Source: Rhynchopus euleeides (lineage: Eukaryota > Euglenozoa > Diplonemea > Diplonemida > Diplonemidae). From it: a stretch of 64,000 bases of DNA. The stretch is taken from positions 2,356,001 through 2,420,000 of the forward strand of contig OY723244.1 of the NCBI GenBank assembly GCA_963210315.1, in the 5' to 3' direction. The notes beneath the pieces are model-generated. The model saw nothing but the letters and a program-made list of their open reading frames with translations. It did not search any database and was not told where the DNA came from. The translations under genes were made by a program, and so were the position numbers. This document shows positions 9,407-18,421 of this stretch, one piece after another. Within the stretch, counting starts at the first letter, position 1. Each line of letters begins with the position of its first letter.

Positions 9407-10477
9407 TCACTGTCGCTTGCCTTTCCCCCCCCGTCCTTTGTGGTGGCCCTTTCCCGAGTAGGGCGCGGGGCGGTCCTGCGTGTTACGCTCCTGCAGGAAC
9501 CGCTCCTGAAACGCGGCCCGCCTCTCCTGCGTGTCGTCCTGCGTGGCCCGCCCCTCCCGGAGTAGGCGCCCGTGTGCCACCGCATCGTACTTCGCTGGGT
9601 CCATAATCTTCGCCTTTGCCAGGTAGAGGCGGGCGCCCGCTCGCCCCTTCAGGAGAAAGTGTGAGTTCATAGCGACGATTGTCTTGTGAAGGGCCTCGAT
9701 AAACCGGTCCGGATCGTCGTCGTCGCGGATCAGCCCCATTGTCTGAAACAGAGAGTCGAAGGCCTGGATGAGCTGGTGTTGCCAGTCCGGTGAACTCGGG
9801 GCATCGCTGAGCTCCGCCTGTCGGAAAACCCGGGATACCTCAGCTTTCACCAACCTGCGTCCGGGGGCAGTGGCGATCGACGATCCCCAGGTCGACACGA
9901 TGTGGGCGGAGAAGTCAGCGGGCAGCTCGGCCTCCGTCCGCTGCAGCGCCTTCTGCAGAGTGGCGATCTGCTTCGCCTGCGTCTCCACGGTCTTCTTCAG
10001 CTCCTTCTGCTCCTTCTCCAGCCGGCCTGTCAACTTCAGCAGGTACTCCAGCGAGTTCGCCACGCGGAGATCGGTGTTCGAGTCGGCGGGGTGGTGTGCG
10101 TCCCTGTGCTGGAGGCCCGTGCCACTCTGGCTGTCCGCCTCGCTGTACTCCCCGTCCTCGCCTAGCTCGCCCGCCCCTGCTGCCAGGTCCGCCGCGGTCT
10201 CCTCGTCGACCGCCTGCCGGACCCATGCGCACTCGGGGCACACCCAGCCCCTGTCCCCTGCGCCCTCGAGCCATTCGGGGACGATGTGCGCCGGGATGTG
10301 CTCTCTCATGCACGTCCTGACCGTGGTCCCACCGCAGTCGTGGCAGCTGAATGCGGTCCTGGCTGTGTGCGTTGTATTGCAGGTTTCGAATATGCACTCG
10401 GGGCGACGCTCTGCTGGCTCGTTGTCGGGGTGGGCGGGGTCGGGAACTTTCAGGGTGTCCCAATCCAGAGTGGCCAT
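9407..10477 (-). CDS. Gag-like protein of YR retrotransposon copy 1
   Basis: This 356-residue protein starts at ATG 10477. Near the N-terminus is a Cys/His-rich module: C29/C33, CHDCGG, CMREHI and CPEC, spaced like a PHD/RING-type zinc-binding fold rather than a retroviral CCHC knuckle. An acidic linker comes next, then a predicted coiled coil (LEKEQKELKKTVETQ) with heptad Leu/Val/Ile, then an alpha-helical region and a basic C-terminus (GKGHHKGRGGKGKRQ) suited to RNA binding. It probably forms the nucleoprotein particle. It ends in TGA, and the same frame continues open into the recombinase, suggesting readthrough. It differs from copy 2 at only a few residues. Confidence 0.8.
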   Translation of the reverse strand: MATLDWDTLKVPDPAHPDNEPAERRPECIFETCNTTHTARTAFSCHDCGGTTVRTCMREHIPAHIVPEWLEGAGDRGWVCPECAWVRQAVDEETAADLAAGAGELGEDGEYSEADSQSGTGLQHRDAHHPADSNTDLRVANSLEYLLKLTGRLEKEQKELKKTVETQAKQIATLQKALQRTEAELPADFSAHIVSTWGSSIATAPGRRLVKAEVSRVFRQAELSDAPSSPDWQHQLIQAFDSLFQTMGLIRDDDDPDRFIEALHKTIVAMNSHFLLKGRAGARLYLAKAKIMDPAKYDAVAHGRLLREGRATQDDTQERRAAFQERFLQERNTQDRPAPYSGKGHHKGRGGKGKRQ

Positions 10478-10484
10478 CTTCTCT

Positions 10485-10790
10485 GTTACGCAGCTCGGCG
10501 TAGTTACTGTCCCTCTCTGTTTGTTACACGCAGCACGGCGTTGTTACTGTCCCTCTCTGTAAGATACACGCAGCTCGGCGTAGTTACTGTCCCTCTCTGT
10601 TTGTTACACGCAGCACGGCGTTGTTACTGCCCCTCTCTGTAAGATACACGCAGCTCGGCGTAGTTACTGTCCCTCTCTGACCTCAAAATACGCGCAGCTC
10701 GGCGTACTCCCTCAGCCCGTAGTTACGCACGGCGTAGTTACTGTCCCTCTCTCTTCAGAACAACCACGCAGCTCGGCGTACTCTGTCCGC
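10485..10790. repeat. 40-bp tandem repeats in the retrotransposon leader, copy 1
   Basis: About seven units of a 40 bp motif with the core GCTCGGCGTAGTTACTGTCC lie immediately upstream of gag on the minus strand. Some units carry CACGGCGTTG variants. In copy 2 the same position holds about thirteen units. As leader repeats they may act as promoter modules, but that is inference. Confidence 0.75.
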
Positions 10791-10825
10791 TTCTGTCACT
10801 CTTGCCCCCCTCTTGATTCTCTCGC

Positions 10826-10985
10826 CTGCTTGATAGTTTGTTGCGTTGACGCTTCTACACACAAAACCCTGAACTGATCACACCCTGAGCCAATGAAGTA
10901 CAGAAAGTGTAGAAGTGTAGAAGCGTCAACGCAACAAACAAAAGGAAATTCATCAGAGCGGTTGTAGCTGTGAAGTGATAGGGCG
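10826..10985 (-). repeat. 5'-side terminal module of YR retrotransposon copy 1
   Basis: It contains TTGCGTTGACGCTTCTACAC followed by the A-module start (ACAAAACCCTGAACTGATCA), then an inverted B module (TGTAGAAGCGTCAACGCAAC onward to AGGGCGCTTT). At 10990 it runs directly into the ~400 bp repeat. The A piece here and the B-A-B set at the other end fit the split-direct-repeat layout known for non-DIRS YR retrotransposons. Confidence 0.6.
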
Positions 10986-10989
10986 CTTT

Positions 10990-11398
10990 CCTATGGGAAC
11001 GAACATGGGGGTCTTCGCTCCGGGTCAATTTGGGTCAACTTGGGTCAATTTGGGTCACCCTGGGGTTTTTCACCTTAGGAAAATGGGGGGCTTCGCTCCG
11101 GGTCAATCTGGGTCAGCTTGGGTCAGTGACCCGGAGCGAAGCCCCCCATGTTCGTCCCCCCCTTAGGTGACCAAAAATAGGTGAAAATTTTTGCCTATTT
11201 TCCCTTGTGTCAAACTTGGAGTCTGACCCAAAAATCGGAATCTGTGACCCATGGTTTATATGGGCAAACCTGAAAATTTCCGACTTTTTCCTCAATTTTT
11301 CCCACTTCCTGGCCATACCTTTCCCGACCCAAAATCAAACAAATGCAGCGGAAAATGGCCAAAAATAGGCCAAAAAACCCCAAATTTTTTTCCGGGGG
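10990..11398. repeat. fourth copy of the ~400 bp hairpin repeat
   Basis: It is the same unit as at 4717-5875, preceded by the last ~17 bases of a previous unit (CTATGGGAACGAACAT). It includes the perfect inverted repeat around GGGGGGCTTCGCTCCGGGTC. Its right end passes into GGGGGGCTTCGCCCCCC, a short palindrome. Confidence 0.8.
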
Positions 11399-13006
11399 GC
11401 TTCGCCCCCCACGCCACACGCACCTCCCGGCCGGTGGCCGGTTCGGTCGTCGTCGGCTGCAGCCAAAGGGCGTGCGGTAGCCGACGCCCTTTTGTGCTCG
11501 CCTCCTCCTCCCACACTTCAGTATGTCGTTTCATGTGAGTCCGTGTTCCTGCTTTGTTCTTCTGTCGACTGGGACGGGCCAGTCCTCGTGGGTTGCCGGC
11601 CGGTGTGTCCTCCCCCGGGACCCCCTCCTCCTCCCGCCACTTGCATCTGGTTCAACTTCAGTGAGAGCTGAGCGGGAGCCATACTTGCTCTCTTGGACCA
11701 TTTGTCCGCAGTCCTGCATCATGAAGAGTTAGGTAATGCCCAGTCGCAGCCATCCCCCGACCCAGGTGTTCTGCCGTGGGCCAGGTCACCATCTGTAGGT
11801 CACCCCGTCACACACCAGTGGGCAGGCCCTGTCAACGATATCGATGTGACTGCTCTTGCCGCAGGGCAACGGATGTGGGCCTGCATTGCATCCTGTTGCC
11901 GCTCAGTTCTGTTCCCACCGGAGCTTGTTGTTGCGCCGCAGGTCGAACAGCCTTTCGTGTGGTCGGCGCTGATCTTGTATAGAACGTAGGCAGTAGGCTG
12001 CTGTGGGTGACCTGCAGGTTACCCGTCCCTTTCGTGCAGGCAGCGCGAGAGGTGCGATGTTTATGTGTGGGAGCACGGCAGCTGCCCCACACTCCATTCT
12101 GCTCTCTTGTCTGCTGTTTATGTTGAACAAGGTCTGGCTGCCAGTGATCTCGCTGGGGGTCGGGCAAACCAAAAAAGAAGTCGGGCACAGGGTGGCCGAG
12201 CTCGCGAGAAAAAAAGTGCAGCCCAACCCCGCCCCGACTTCCCGTGGTATGATGCAAACAGGATCGAATGCACGGCCACAGAACATTTTCACCCAATTCG
12301 AGAGGCACCGGATGTTGCTGCCTTTGGTCGTCCTGCTCGATCAAAAATCAGGAATCCAGCCCCCCAGCCGCCGCCACGGTAGTGAACATCCTGAAAGTCT
12401 TCGAAGGCTAGTCCCCACACCGGTTGGTGCTGTTGCACATTCCAGGCGGGGATGGTCCTTCGCTTGGGGCATGATGAGGTGCGCTTCGATGAACACCATC
12501 AAGCCCCCAGCATGCCGTTGGGTTTTCATACGCTGCGGCGCATGAAAACTCGGCCACAAGGCCGAACCCAAAGCCCCAAAATCTGACCCGGGAGGTAGGG
12601 CCGAGGGTAGGGCCATGCCACCCCTGGCGGCCCACCCTCCCAAACAATTACAGAAAAAGGGAGGTGGGGCCGCGGCCCCCTGCCAGCCCTGGCACGGGAT
12701 CACTGCTGGCGGGTAGTTCAGGCTCGTGGCCCTCCTCGTTCCGATAGCCCCTCGGACATCCAAATGATTCACGTGCAGCAGCCCATGCGCAGAGAACGGT
12801 GTGCCGTCTTGTACAGCAACTGTTGGACAACTGTTGAAATCGTTTTTCACCAAAAAAAATTACTCTGCGGGCCAAGTCGAAGATTTTTCTGGGGACTTTT
12901 GGTGTCCCCAATTTTTCAATTTTCGAAAAATAAGCTCACTTTGCTAAACTGGACCCAACTCCCCACACTCTTTTTTTCCGACTTTTTCACGGGGTTTTTC
13001 CGGTTT
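11399..13006. other. 1.6 kb with no supported gene
   Basis: Open frames up to 180 codons exist on both strands but overlap each other, lack recognisable domains and are not repeated elsewhere, so I do not call a gene. A small stem (GTTTTCAT...ATGAAAAC) lies near 12524-12551. The right end (12840-13006) is rich in T and A runs. Confidence 0.4.
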
Positions 13007-13795
13007 TTTTGGTAAAACACACCCCGTGTGGTAGAGAAAATACGGCAAGAGTCTCGGTGGGTCGGAAGAGCAGATGGTTCCCGCAACAGCTCCCGGGGAG
13101 CGGCGGGTATTTCGCATAGGATGCCGGATGTGTGAACACGTTTGTGCGGTTTGCCCTGTGTTGTGTGAACATATGTGTATGTGTGTGTGTATGCTCCACC
13201 CAACCCGACACATTTTCTGTACTTCAGACAGGTAAGGTCACTCGACACGCGGGGGGGGGGGGTTTTGTGTGTGTTTTTTCTGCCAGCCGACATCACTAGC
13301 GCCAGCGAGAAAAAAAAAACGCGTGACGAGTGACGGGTTGAGGTGGAAGCGATCAATGCAAAAATCATCTGAAAGGAAGACTCGAGAGACTGCTGCTGTA
13401 TTTTGGTAAAACACACCCCGTGTGGTAGAGAAAATACGGCAAGAGTCTCGGTGGGTCGGAAGAGCAGATGGTTCCCGCAACAGCTCCCGGGGAGCGGCGG
13501 GTATTTCGCATAGGATGCCGGATGTGTGAACACGTTTGTGCGGTTTGCCCTGTGTTGTGTGAACATATGTGTATGTGTGTGTGTATGCTCCACCCAACCC
13601 GACACATTTTCTGTACTTCAGACAGGTAAGGTCACTCGACACGCGGGGGGGGGGGGGTTTTGTTGTGTGTTTTTTCTGCCAGCCGACATCACTAGCGCCA
13701 GCGAGAAAAAAAAACGCGTGACGAGTGACGGGTTGAGGTGGAAGCGATCAATGCAAAAATCATCTGAAAGGAAGACTCGAGAGACTGCTGCTGTA
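13007..13795. repeat. two tandem copies of a 394-bp repeat
   Basis: Units begin GGTAAAACACACCCCGTGTG at 13011 and 13405. Each contains a TGTGTATGTGTGTGTGTATG microsatellite, a run of ~12 G and, near the end, GGTGGAAGCGATCAATGCAA. The layout resembles that of the repeat at 38102-38480 (similar ACACACC.GTGTGGTA start, GGTAAGGT, a G run, a GGTGGAAGCG end), so they look like one divergent family. No ORF is conserved. Confidence 0.75.
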
Positions 13796-13880
13796 TTTTT
13801 GGTTTTTTTTGGCGGATGGAGCGAAGACCCCCACTGACCATCACCCCGTAGCGAAGACCCCCTAAATGGATAATATTCCA

Positions 13881-13962
13881 GGGGGGCCCCTCGCTACCAG
13901 TCACAGCTCGTCGCTGTCGCTCACTTCTTCTCACTCAGTCACACCTGGTAGCGAGGGCCCCC
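13881..13962. repeat. foldback element, 18-19 bp near-perfect inverted repeat
   Basis: The left arm GGGGGCCCCTCGCTACCAG and the right arm CTGGTAGCGAGGGCCCCC pair except for one unpaired G; the spacer is ~44 bp. A degenerate pair of AGCGAAGACCCCC strings sits just upstream (13822-13862). It belongs to the same general foldback class seen at 28 and 2090. Confidence 0.65.
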
Positions 13963-14142
13963 AGGGTTGTTGGATTATTTCCATCTTTGCCCCTCCCTCA
14001 CGAAGCCCCCCTTACCCAGCATGCACCCCACACTGCGGCTTTGGCACCCATCCCACCCCACACACTGCACACACCACCACCCTCCCGAAGGCTTTGCTGC
14101 TGGTGCCCCTCACAGTGTGCAAGGGACGAGCATTGTACAAAC

Positions 14143-15793
14143 ATGGATGTTACTATCCGTCACGCTGGGACCGGTGACAGCTGTGTCGTCGGTGTTCCGG
14201 AAGGCGGGACCGTGGTCGGGCTGAAGGCGGATGCGCTCAACGAGATGTTCCCGGGTTCTATCAACGCAGACCGTGAGACTGCATGCGTGGCAGCACACAT
14301 CGAAGGGTGTGAGGAGGAGCTGGACGACGCACAGCGTGTTGCCGACACGGGTCTGGAGGACGGGGGCGCTGTCAAGCTCGTCCCACGCTGGCCCAACGTC
14401 AAGGCCCCCGCAGTCTACTCACCTGCGCATGGGGAAGGCATATACTGCATCACACTGTCGAGGTGTGGGACGCTGTGTGCGGTGGGTTACTACGAAGGAC
14501 GCATCACTGTGTTTGACACCATCACCGCTGCTGTGGTGGCAGACTTCGCACACGGCGGCCGGGATACTCGGTGTGCACCCTTCTCAGTCTGTGGGACGTG
14601 GTTGGCAACGTGCTCTTGGGACGGGACCATCTGCGTGTGGCTGACATCCACTTGGGAGCAGGTGTGCATCCTGGACACCACCAACTGCGCCAGGGGGGAT
14701 AAAATCCAACTTGCTGCCTTCACGTGGCGCCCCCTGTGATTACCCTCCTCCGAGGGGAAACTAAAGCAAGCTCTGGTAACTCTTTTTCCGCTGTGTGCCC
14801 TGTTTCATATATGCGGAGGGGCCCTTTCTGCACGGCTTTGGTTTTATTGATGTTGTGGTGTGCGTGGTTTATTTTCCCTTTTTTTGTTGTTTTCGCAGCA
14901 TTTTATGCTGTCGGGTGAGCTTCCGCCCCATGGGAGGCGCTCCTTCCGGCTTGCGCTGCCCACCCATCCCACCCCCGTCCCCTTCCCACATTCTTTCTTT
15001 TCTTTTAGGGGAGACGTCCTCGCAGTGGCTGTTTGGCCTGACGCGATTCCCCGCCTCAAAGCAGACCCACCTGGCAGCTACTCAAGGCACATGAGGAGTG
15101 AGAGGCGTCAACGGGCGCAACGCCCCTCCCTGCGGTCCGGCTTCCGCCACGTGGCTGACTCAAAGCAGCGAAGTGACCAACGGGAGCGACATGAAAAACA
15201 AAAAACCCAAGGTCTACAGTACAGCGTGGACACACTGCGGACGTTTGGTCTCCGGAGACTCCAAAGGAAAACTGCGTGTGTGGGACTTGAAGGGCATACC
15301 GTGCGCCACAGTGCTGCAGGGTCACAGCGGGGCTGTTCGCAGCATTGCTGTGTCGGGCACGAGGATCTTCAGCGGGTCAAATGACAAGACGATCCGTGTG
15401 TGGGACATCAGCACCCCCACACACACACACACGCTGGTTGACCACACTGAGGAGGTCACCGGCATCACCCTGACTCAGGACGATCAGCACCTGGTGTCGT
15501 GCTCTTACGACATGGCACTCAAGGTGTGGTGCACAACCTCCCTCAGCTGCCTGCGTACTGTGCAAGTGGACGACTTTCCCGATTCACTTGCCGTGTCACA
15601 GCCAGGTGATGTTGTTGCAGCGGCAACTTCTTCAGGCACCAAACTGTTCCGCCTCAGCACAGGTGAATGTCTGGGTCAGGTGGGCTCACAGGGTGATGGT
15701 GTTGCCTTCCGCCTCTGCGGGAGGTGGGTCTTCGTACCGAGAAACTATACTTCTGTCACTGTGTGTGCTGTGTCATCCTCTGTTTCACCCTGA
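14143..15793 (+). pseudogene. ubiquitin-like/WD40 repeat protein, copy 3, interrupted
   Basis: The 5' part (14143-14739) encodes the ubiquitin-like N-terminus and the first two WD40 blades (ITVFD, ICVWL). It leaves the family sequence after CILD at ~14676 and stops at 14739. The 3' part (15209-15793) resumes exactly at the homologous point (KVYSTAW) with blades LRVWD, IRVWD and LKVWC and ends SSVSP, like copy 2. Copies 1 and 2 are continuous here, so ~530 bp were inserted. No GT donor precedes the stop at a sensible position, so I favour a broken gene over an intron, but splicing cannot be excluded: strong acceptor-like tracts are present in the insert. YR element copy 1 lies ~3 kb upstream and copy 2 follows directly downstream. 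Confidence 0.7.
14680..15208. other. ~530 bp insertion inside WD40 copy 3
   Basis: This DNA is absent from the two paralogues. It contains two pyrimidine tracts ending in AG (TTGTTGTTTTCGCAG at ~14898 and TTCTTTTCTTTTAG at 15008) and a GTGAGC at 14915, a plausible 94-nt intron at 14915-15008. ACCAAC occurs at the left edge and again near 15178. An A-rich tract (GAAAAACAAAAAACCC) forms the right boundary, which would suit a retroposed insert. Its origin is unknown. Confidence 0.5.
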
Positions 15794-16035
15794 GTCCCAT
15801 CTGAACTCCAGTCGCGTGTGTTCTCAGGCAATATCATCATCAGACGCCATCATTTTCTCTGGCTGTGTGGCCGAAGATTGATTTTTTCTGGGACATGCAC
15901 GCAAGACGGACTCCAGCCAGATGAAAGTGACTCCCCAGAGGGGGTTGGTACCCAACCCCAGCAAAGGGATATCTCGCATTTTTGTGTCAAACGCACCGTG
16001 CTCACGGAAAGCGTTCAGATCGAAAAGGTTGCAGT

Positions 16036-16143
16036 GGGGGTCTTCATTCTGTGTCAGTGTGGGTCAAACTGTGTCACTTTGCAGCCAGTGTTGTGAAGCG
16101 GTTCACCATTCCTCACTTCTCTGCATTTCTGAGCGAGGGCCCT
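16036..16143. repeat. MITE-like foldback element, inverted relative of 2090-2198
   Basis: It begins GGGGGTCTTCATTC and ends GAGCGAGGGCCCT. The interior is the reverse complement of the 2090 element with scattered substitutions. CAGT occurs directly outside both ends, a possible 4 bp target duplication. Confidence 0.65.
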
Positions 16144-16215
16144 CAGTGGGAGCAATGTCATGTTCACCTCCACTCCACGCCCCAACGTGCAGGTGACCAG
16201 AAGGTTGCACAAACG

Positions 16216-16476
16216 AAAGCGCCCTATCACTTCACAGCTACAACCGCTCTGATGAATTTCCTTTGTTTGTTGCGTTGACGCTTCTACACACAAAACCCTG
16301 AACTGATCACACCCTGAGCCTGATGAAGGGTGGGGTTAGTGTATAGAGCACGTTTGGTTGCAGCTGTGGTGGGGCGCTTTCCGCTCACACGAGTGTGTTT
16401 AAAAAGCGCCCTATCACTTCACAGCTACAACCGCTCTGATGAATTTCCTTTGTTTGTTGCGTTGACGCTTCTACAC
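16216..16476 (-). repeat. B-A-B split direct repeats at the 3' end of YR element copy 2
   Basis: B occurs twice as an identical 74 bp sequence (16216-16289 and 16403-16476), starting AAAGCGCCCTATCAC and ending GCGTTGACGCTTCTACAC. Between them is A (16290-16402), starting ACAAAACCCTGAACTGATCA. A partial A is found at the opposite end of copy 1 (10846-10880). This A1...B1-A2-B2-like arrangement is typical of PAT/Ngaro/VIPER-type elements that integrate through a circular intermediate. Confidence 0.7.
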
Positions 16477-16513
16477 CAGGACCCTCATCCGGAGGGACGT
16501 ATCCGTCTCGTTC

Positions 16514-18421
16514 TCAACGAGGCGGGCGCGCTGGTAAAAGTGTGGGTGGCATCGACACTGGTGGCAACTCCACGGGGTGTGTGGCCTGCGTCCCTCGCGT
16601 GTACGCGTCTGCGCGTTGGTCGTGGGTCGCAACCCAGTGTGGAATCAGTCGTATCTGCTGGCGGCGCGCTGTTGTGTATATCTCCTGCAGCAGAAGGTTG
16701 CCTCGGTAGTTGGCGCAGTGGCCCTTCCGGAGCGCGAACACCAGGCCGAGGTTGTCTATGTGGCAGGTCACGCTTGCCTCCCTCACACGCTGCATCATGC
16801 GCACCCCCTGCCACACTGCATACGCTTCCTTCAGGAAGATGTTCGTGTCCGCGTCGCTCCCTTCGAACGCACCTTGGGACACTGACTCCCCTCCCGGTAA
16901 CACGAGCACCGCCGCCCACGCCGTGGATGACGCGTCTGTCCAGAGCTCAATGGTCGGTGGCGGGTTCTGCGGCGTATACCACTCGTTGTCCTCGATGAGG
17001 CGTGCCCGCGCCACTGTCTCCGCCTGCACTGACGGAGGTACTGCGACCCTGGAGTCCCATCGGGCGTTGTTCGAGTGAGTCTGCTTCGCGATGCGCCGCA
17101 CGAAGGACAACACGGCTGGCATGTAACACATCGGCGTCCGCATCACATACGACTGCCAGACGAAAGACCCGAATACTCTGAACGCCCTGCGTGGTGTCGT
17201 GTGGCCGTTGACGACTTCCTTGTACTCTTCCCGTCCGAGGACTTTTTGCACCCAGGCTGTGTCCATGTGGAAACGGTGTCGCGTCAGGTCGAAGTGGATC
17301 CCGAACACTGTGAAGTCCTGCAGCGGCACGCCGTGTTGTGTGTCGTCGAAGTTCAGGGCGGCCCCCACCTTCTCGCAGCGGCTGATGAAGTCGGCGTACC
17401 TCGCCTGTGCCTCTGGTAGGGAGTCTCCGACAGCGATGAAGTTGTCAATCCAGACTATTCCGTGTTCTGGCGGGAGCAGCACGCGTGCGCTGCGGTTCGC
17501 GATTGCTGGGGAATGTGACCACCCCATGCACATGACAGTCAGGAAGGTCTTCACGAATGTCTTTCTCTCCCCGCCTAGGCGCACTTCGAAGTAGCGTTGG
17601 ATCTCCTTGTGTACGGGGAACTGGTAGAACCAGCTGCGTGCATCTGCCATCACCACCCAGCTCGCCGCGGCCACTCGCTGTGTCACCTCCGTGATGTCCT
17701 GCAAACGCATGTCCGGTGGGCGTGTCATCAGTGCGTTTAGCCGCCTTGCGTCGACGATGAAACGTTGGCCCCCAGACTTCTTGGACACGGTGAACGCTGG
17801 CAGCGTGAGGTACGGGTGTGCATCCGCCTCCGTCAGGACGCCATACTCAACCAAGGTGTCCAGGTGGTGCAACATGTGGCGTGATACCTTCCTCCCCGTT
17901 TTTCGCAGTTCTTGGCGGGCCTCGGGAAGCAGTGCGTCAGCGAAAGCGGCTGGCTTGGCGATGAGGTCCAAGACCCCCGTCAGTTCACCCTCGCTGTCCA
18001 ACCGTCGCAGTTCCTTGAGATTGAGGCGTGAGGTGCAGATCTCCGCGATGTAGTCCTCTTCCTCCGGCAGCTCCGTCTTCGCGTTGGCTGGCCGTATCAC
18101 CTTCCCCCCCGTGCACACACCCAAGTCCTCCCCGTAGAGGTCCTCGACACCCGGACCGTACGACTCTGCGCTATCCACCTCGCTCCACGCTTCCTCATCA
18201 CTGGGTGGTGGGTCGGACGTGGCTTCGTCGGATGTGGCATCTTCGTAGTAGCGGCGCGCTGCGAACAGCCTCGTGGTCCCCGGGAAGTGGGTTGCTGTCA
18301 GGGGTTTTGGCTGTGTGCGCGTCGTCCCCCCTTGCTGTCGTTGTTTCTTCACCACTCGATCTTCGCCGACACCTGTGCTGTCTCGCGCGCGTGTGCGTTT
18401 TCCGCCGCTGATACGTAACGC
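16514..18421 (-). CDS. RT-RNase H protein of YR retrotransposon copy 2
   Basis: The frame stays open upstream well past 18421; the boundary given marks roughly where it overlaps the end of the recombinase. After an acidic linker (DEATSDPPPSDEEAW) come reverse transcriptase (motif A MADARSWFYQF; catalytic box WIDNF at 17441-17449) and RNase H (TDASS, LKEAYAV, HIDNLG, QRADAYTRG). The second Asp of the usual xxDD box is Asn in both copies. No ATG lies near the start of the domain, so expression probably needs a -1 ribosomal shift from the recombinase frame, whose stop is at 18349. Enzyme role: copying element RNA into DNA and removing the RNA strand. Confidence 0.8.
   Translation of the reverse strand, partial: ALRISGGKRTRARDSTGVGEDRVVKKQRQQGGTTRTQPKPLTATHFPGTTRLFAARRYYEDATSDEATSDPPPSDEEAWSEVDSAESYGPGVEDLYGEDLGVCTGGKVIRPANAKTELPEEEDYIAEICTSRLNLKELRRLDSEGELTGVLDLIAKPAAFADALLPEARQELRKTGRKVSRHMLHHLDTLVEYGVLTEADAHPYLTLPAFTVSKKSGGQRFIVDARRLNALMTRPPDMRLQDITEVTQRVAAASWVVMADARSWFYQFPVHKEIQRYFEVRLGGERKTFVKTFLTVMCMGWSHSPAIANRSARVLLPPEHGIVWIDNFIAVGDSLPEAQARYADFISRCEKVGAALNFDDTQHGVPLQDFTVFGIHFDLTRHRFHMDTAWVQKVLGREEYKEVVNGHTTPRRAFRVFGSFVWQSYVMRTPMCYMPAVLSFVRRIAKQTHSNNARWDSRVAVPPSVQAETVARARLIEDNEWYTPQNPPPTIELWTDASSTAWAAVLVLPGGESVSQGAFEGSDADTNIFLKEAYAVWQGVRMMQRVREASVTCHIDNLGLVFALRKGHCANYRGNLLLQEIYTTARRQQIRLIPHWVATHDQRADAYTRGTQATHPVELPPVSMPPTLLPARPPR

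Larger units (their letters stand above)
6293..10985 (-). mobile_element. YR retrotransposon copy 1 (gag-YR-RT-RNase H, VIPER-like gene order)
   Basis: The element runs right to left: terminal module and 40-bp repeats at the right, gag (10477-9407), the recombinase/RT/RNase H region (9406-6554), then split terminal repeats at 6293-6516. The order gag, tyrosine recombinase, RT, RNase H matches that reported for VIPER elements and differs from DIRS/Ngaro/PAT, where the recombinase comes last. The left end has a partial B repeat (6293-6328), A (6329-6441) and full B (6442-6516). The right end holds an A-like piece (10846-10880) and an inverted B-like piece (10906-10985). Copy 2 is nearly identical in the coding region, so amplification is recent. 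A 2-nt deletion at ~8483 disables the recombinase here. Confidence 0.85.

Noticed and set aside
8463-9410. separate 315-codon ORF overlapping the recombinase
   Set aside because: It is the -1 frame of the recombinase region; its proline/glycine-rich sequence has no motif, while the overlapping frame holds the catalytic residues.
12003-12545. plus-strand ORF of 180 codons
   Set aside because: No domain, no second copy, and equally long ORFs overlap it on the other strand.
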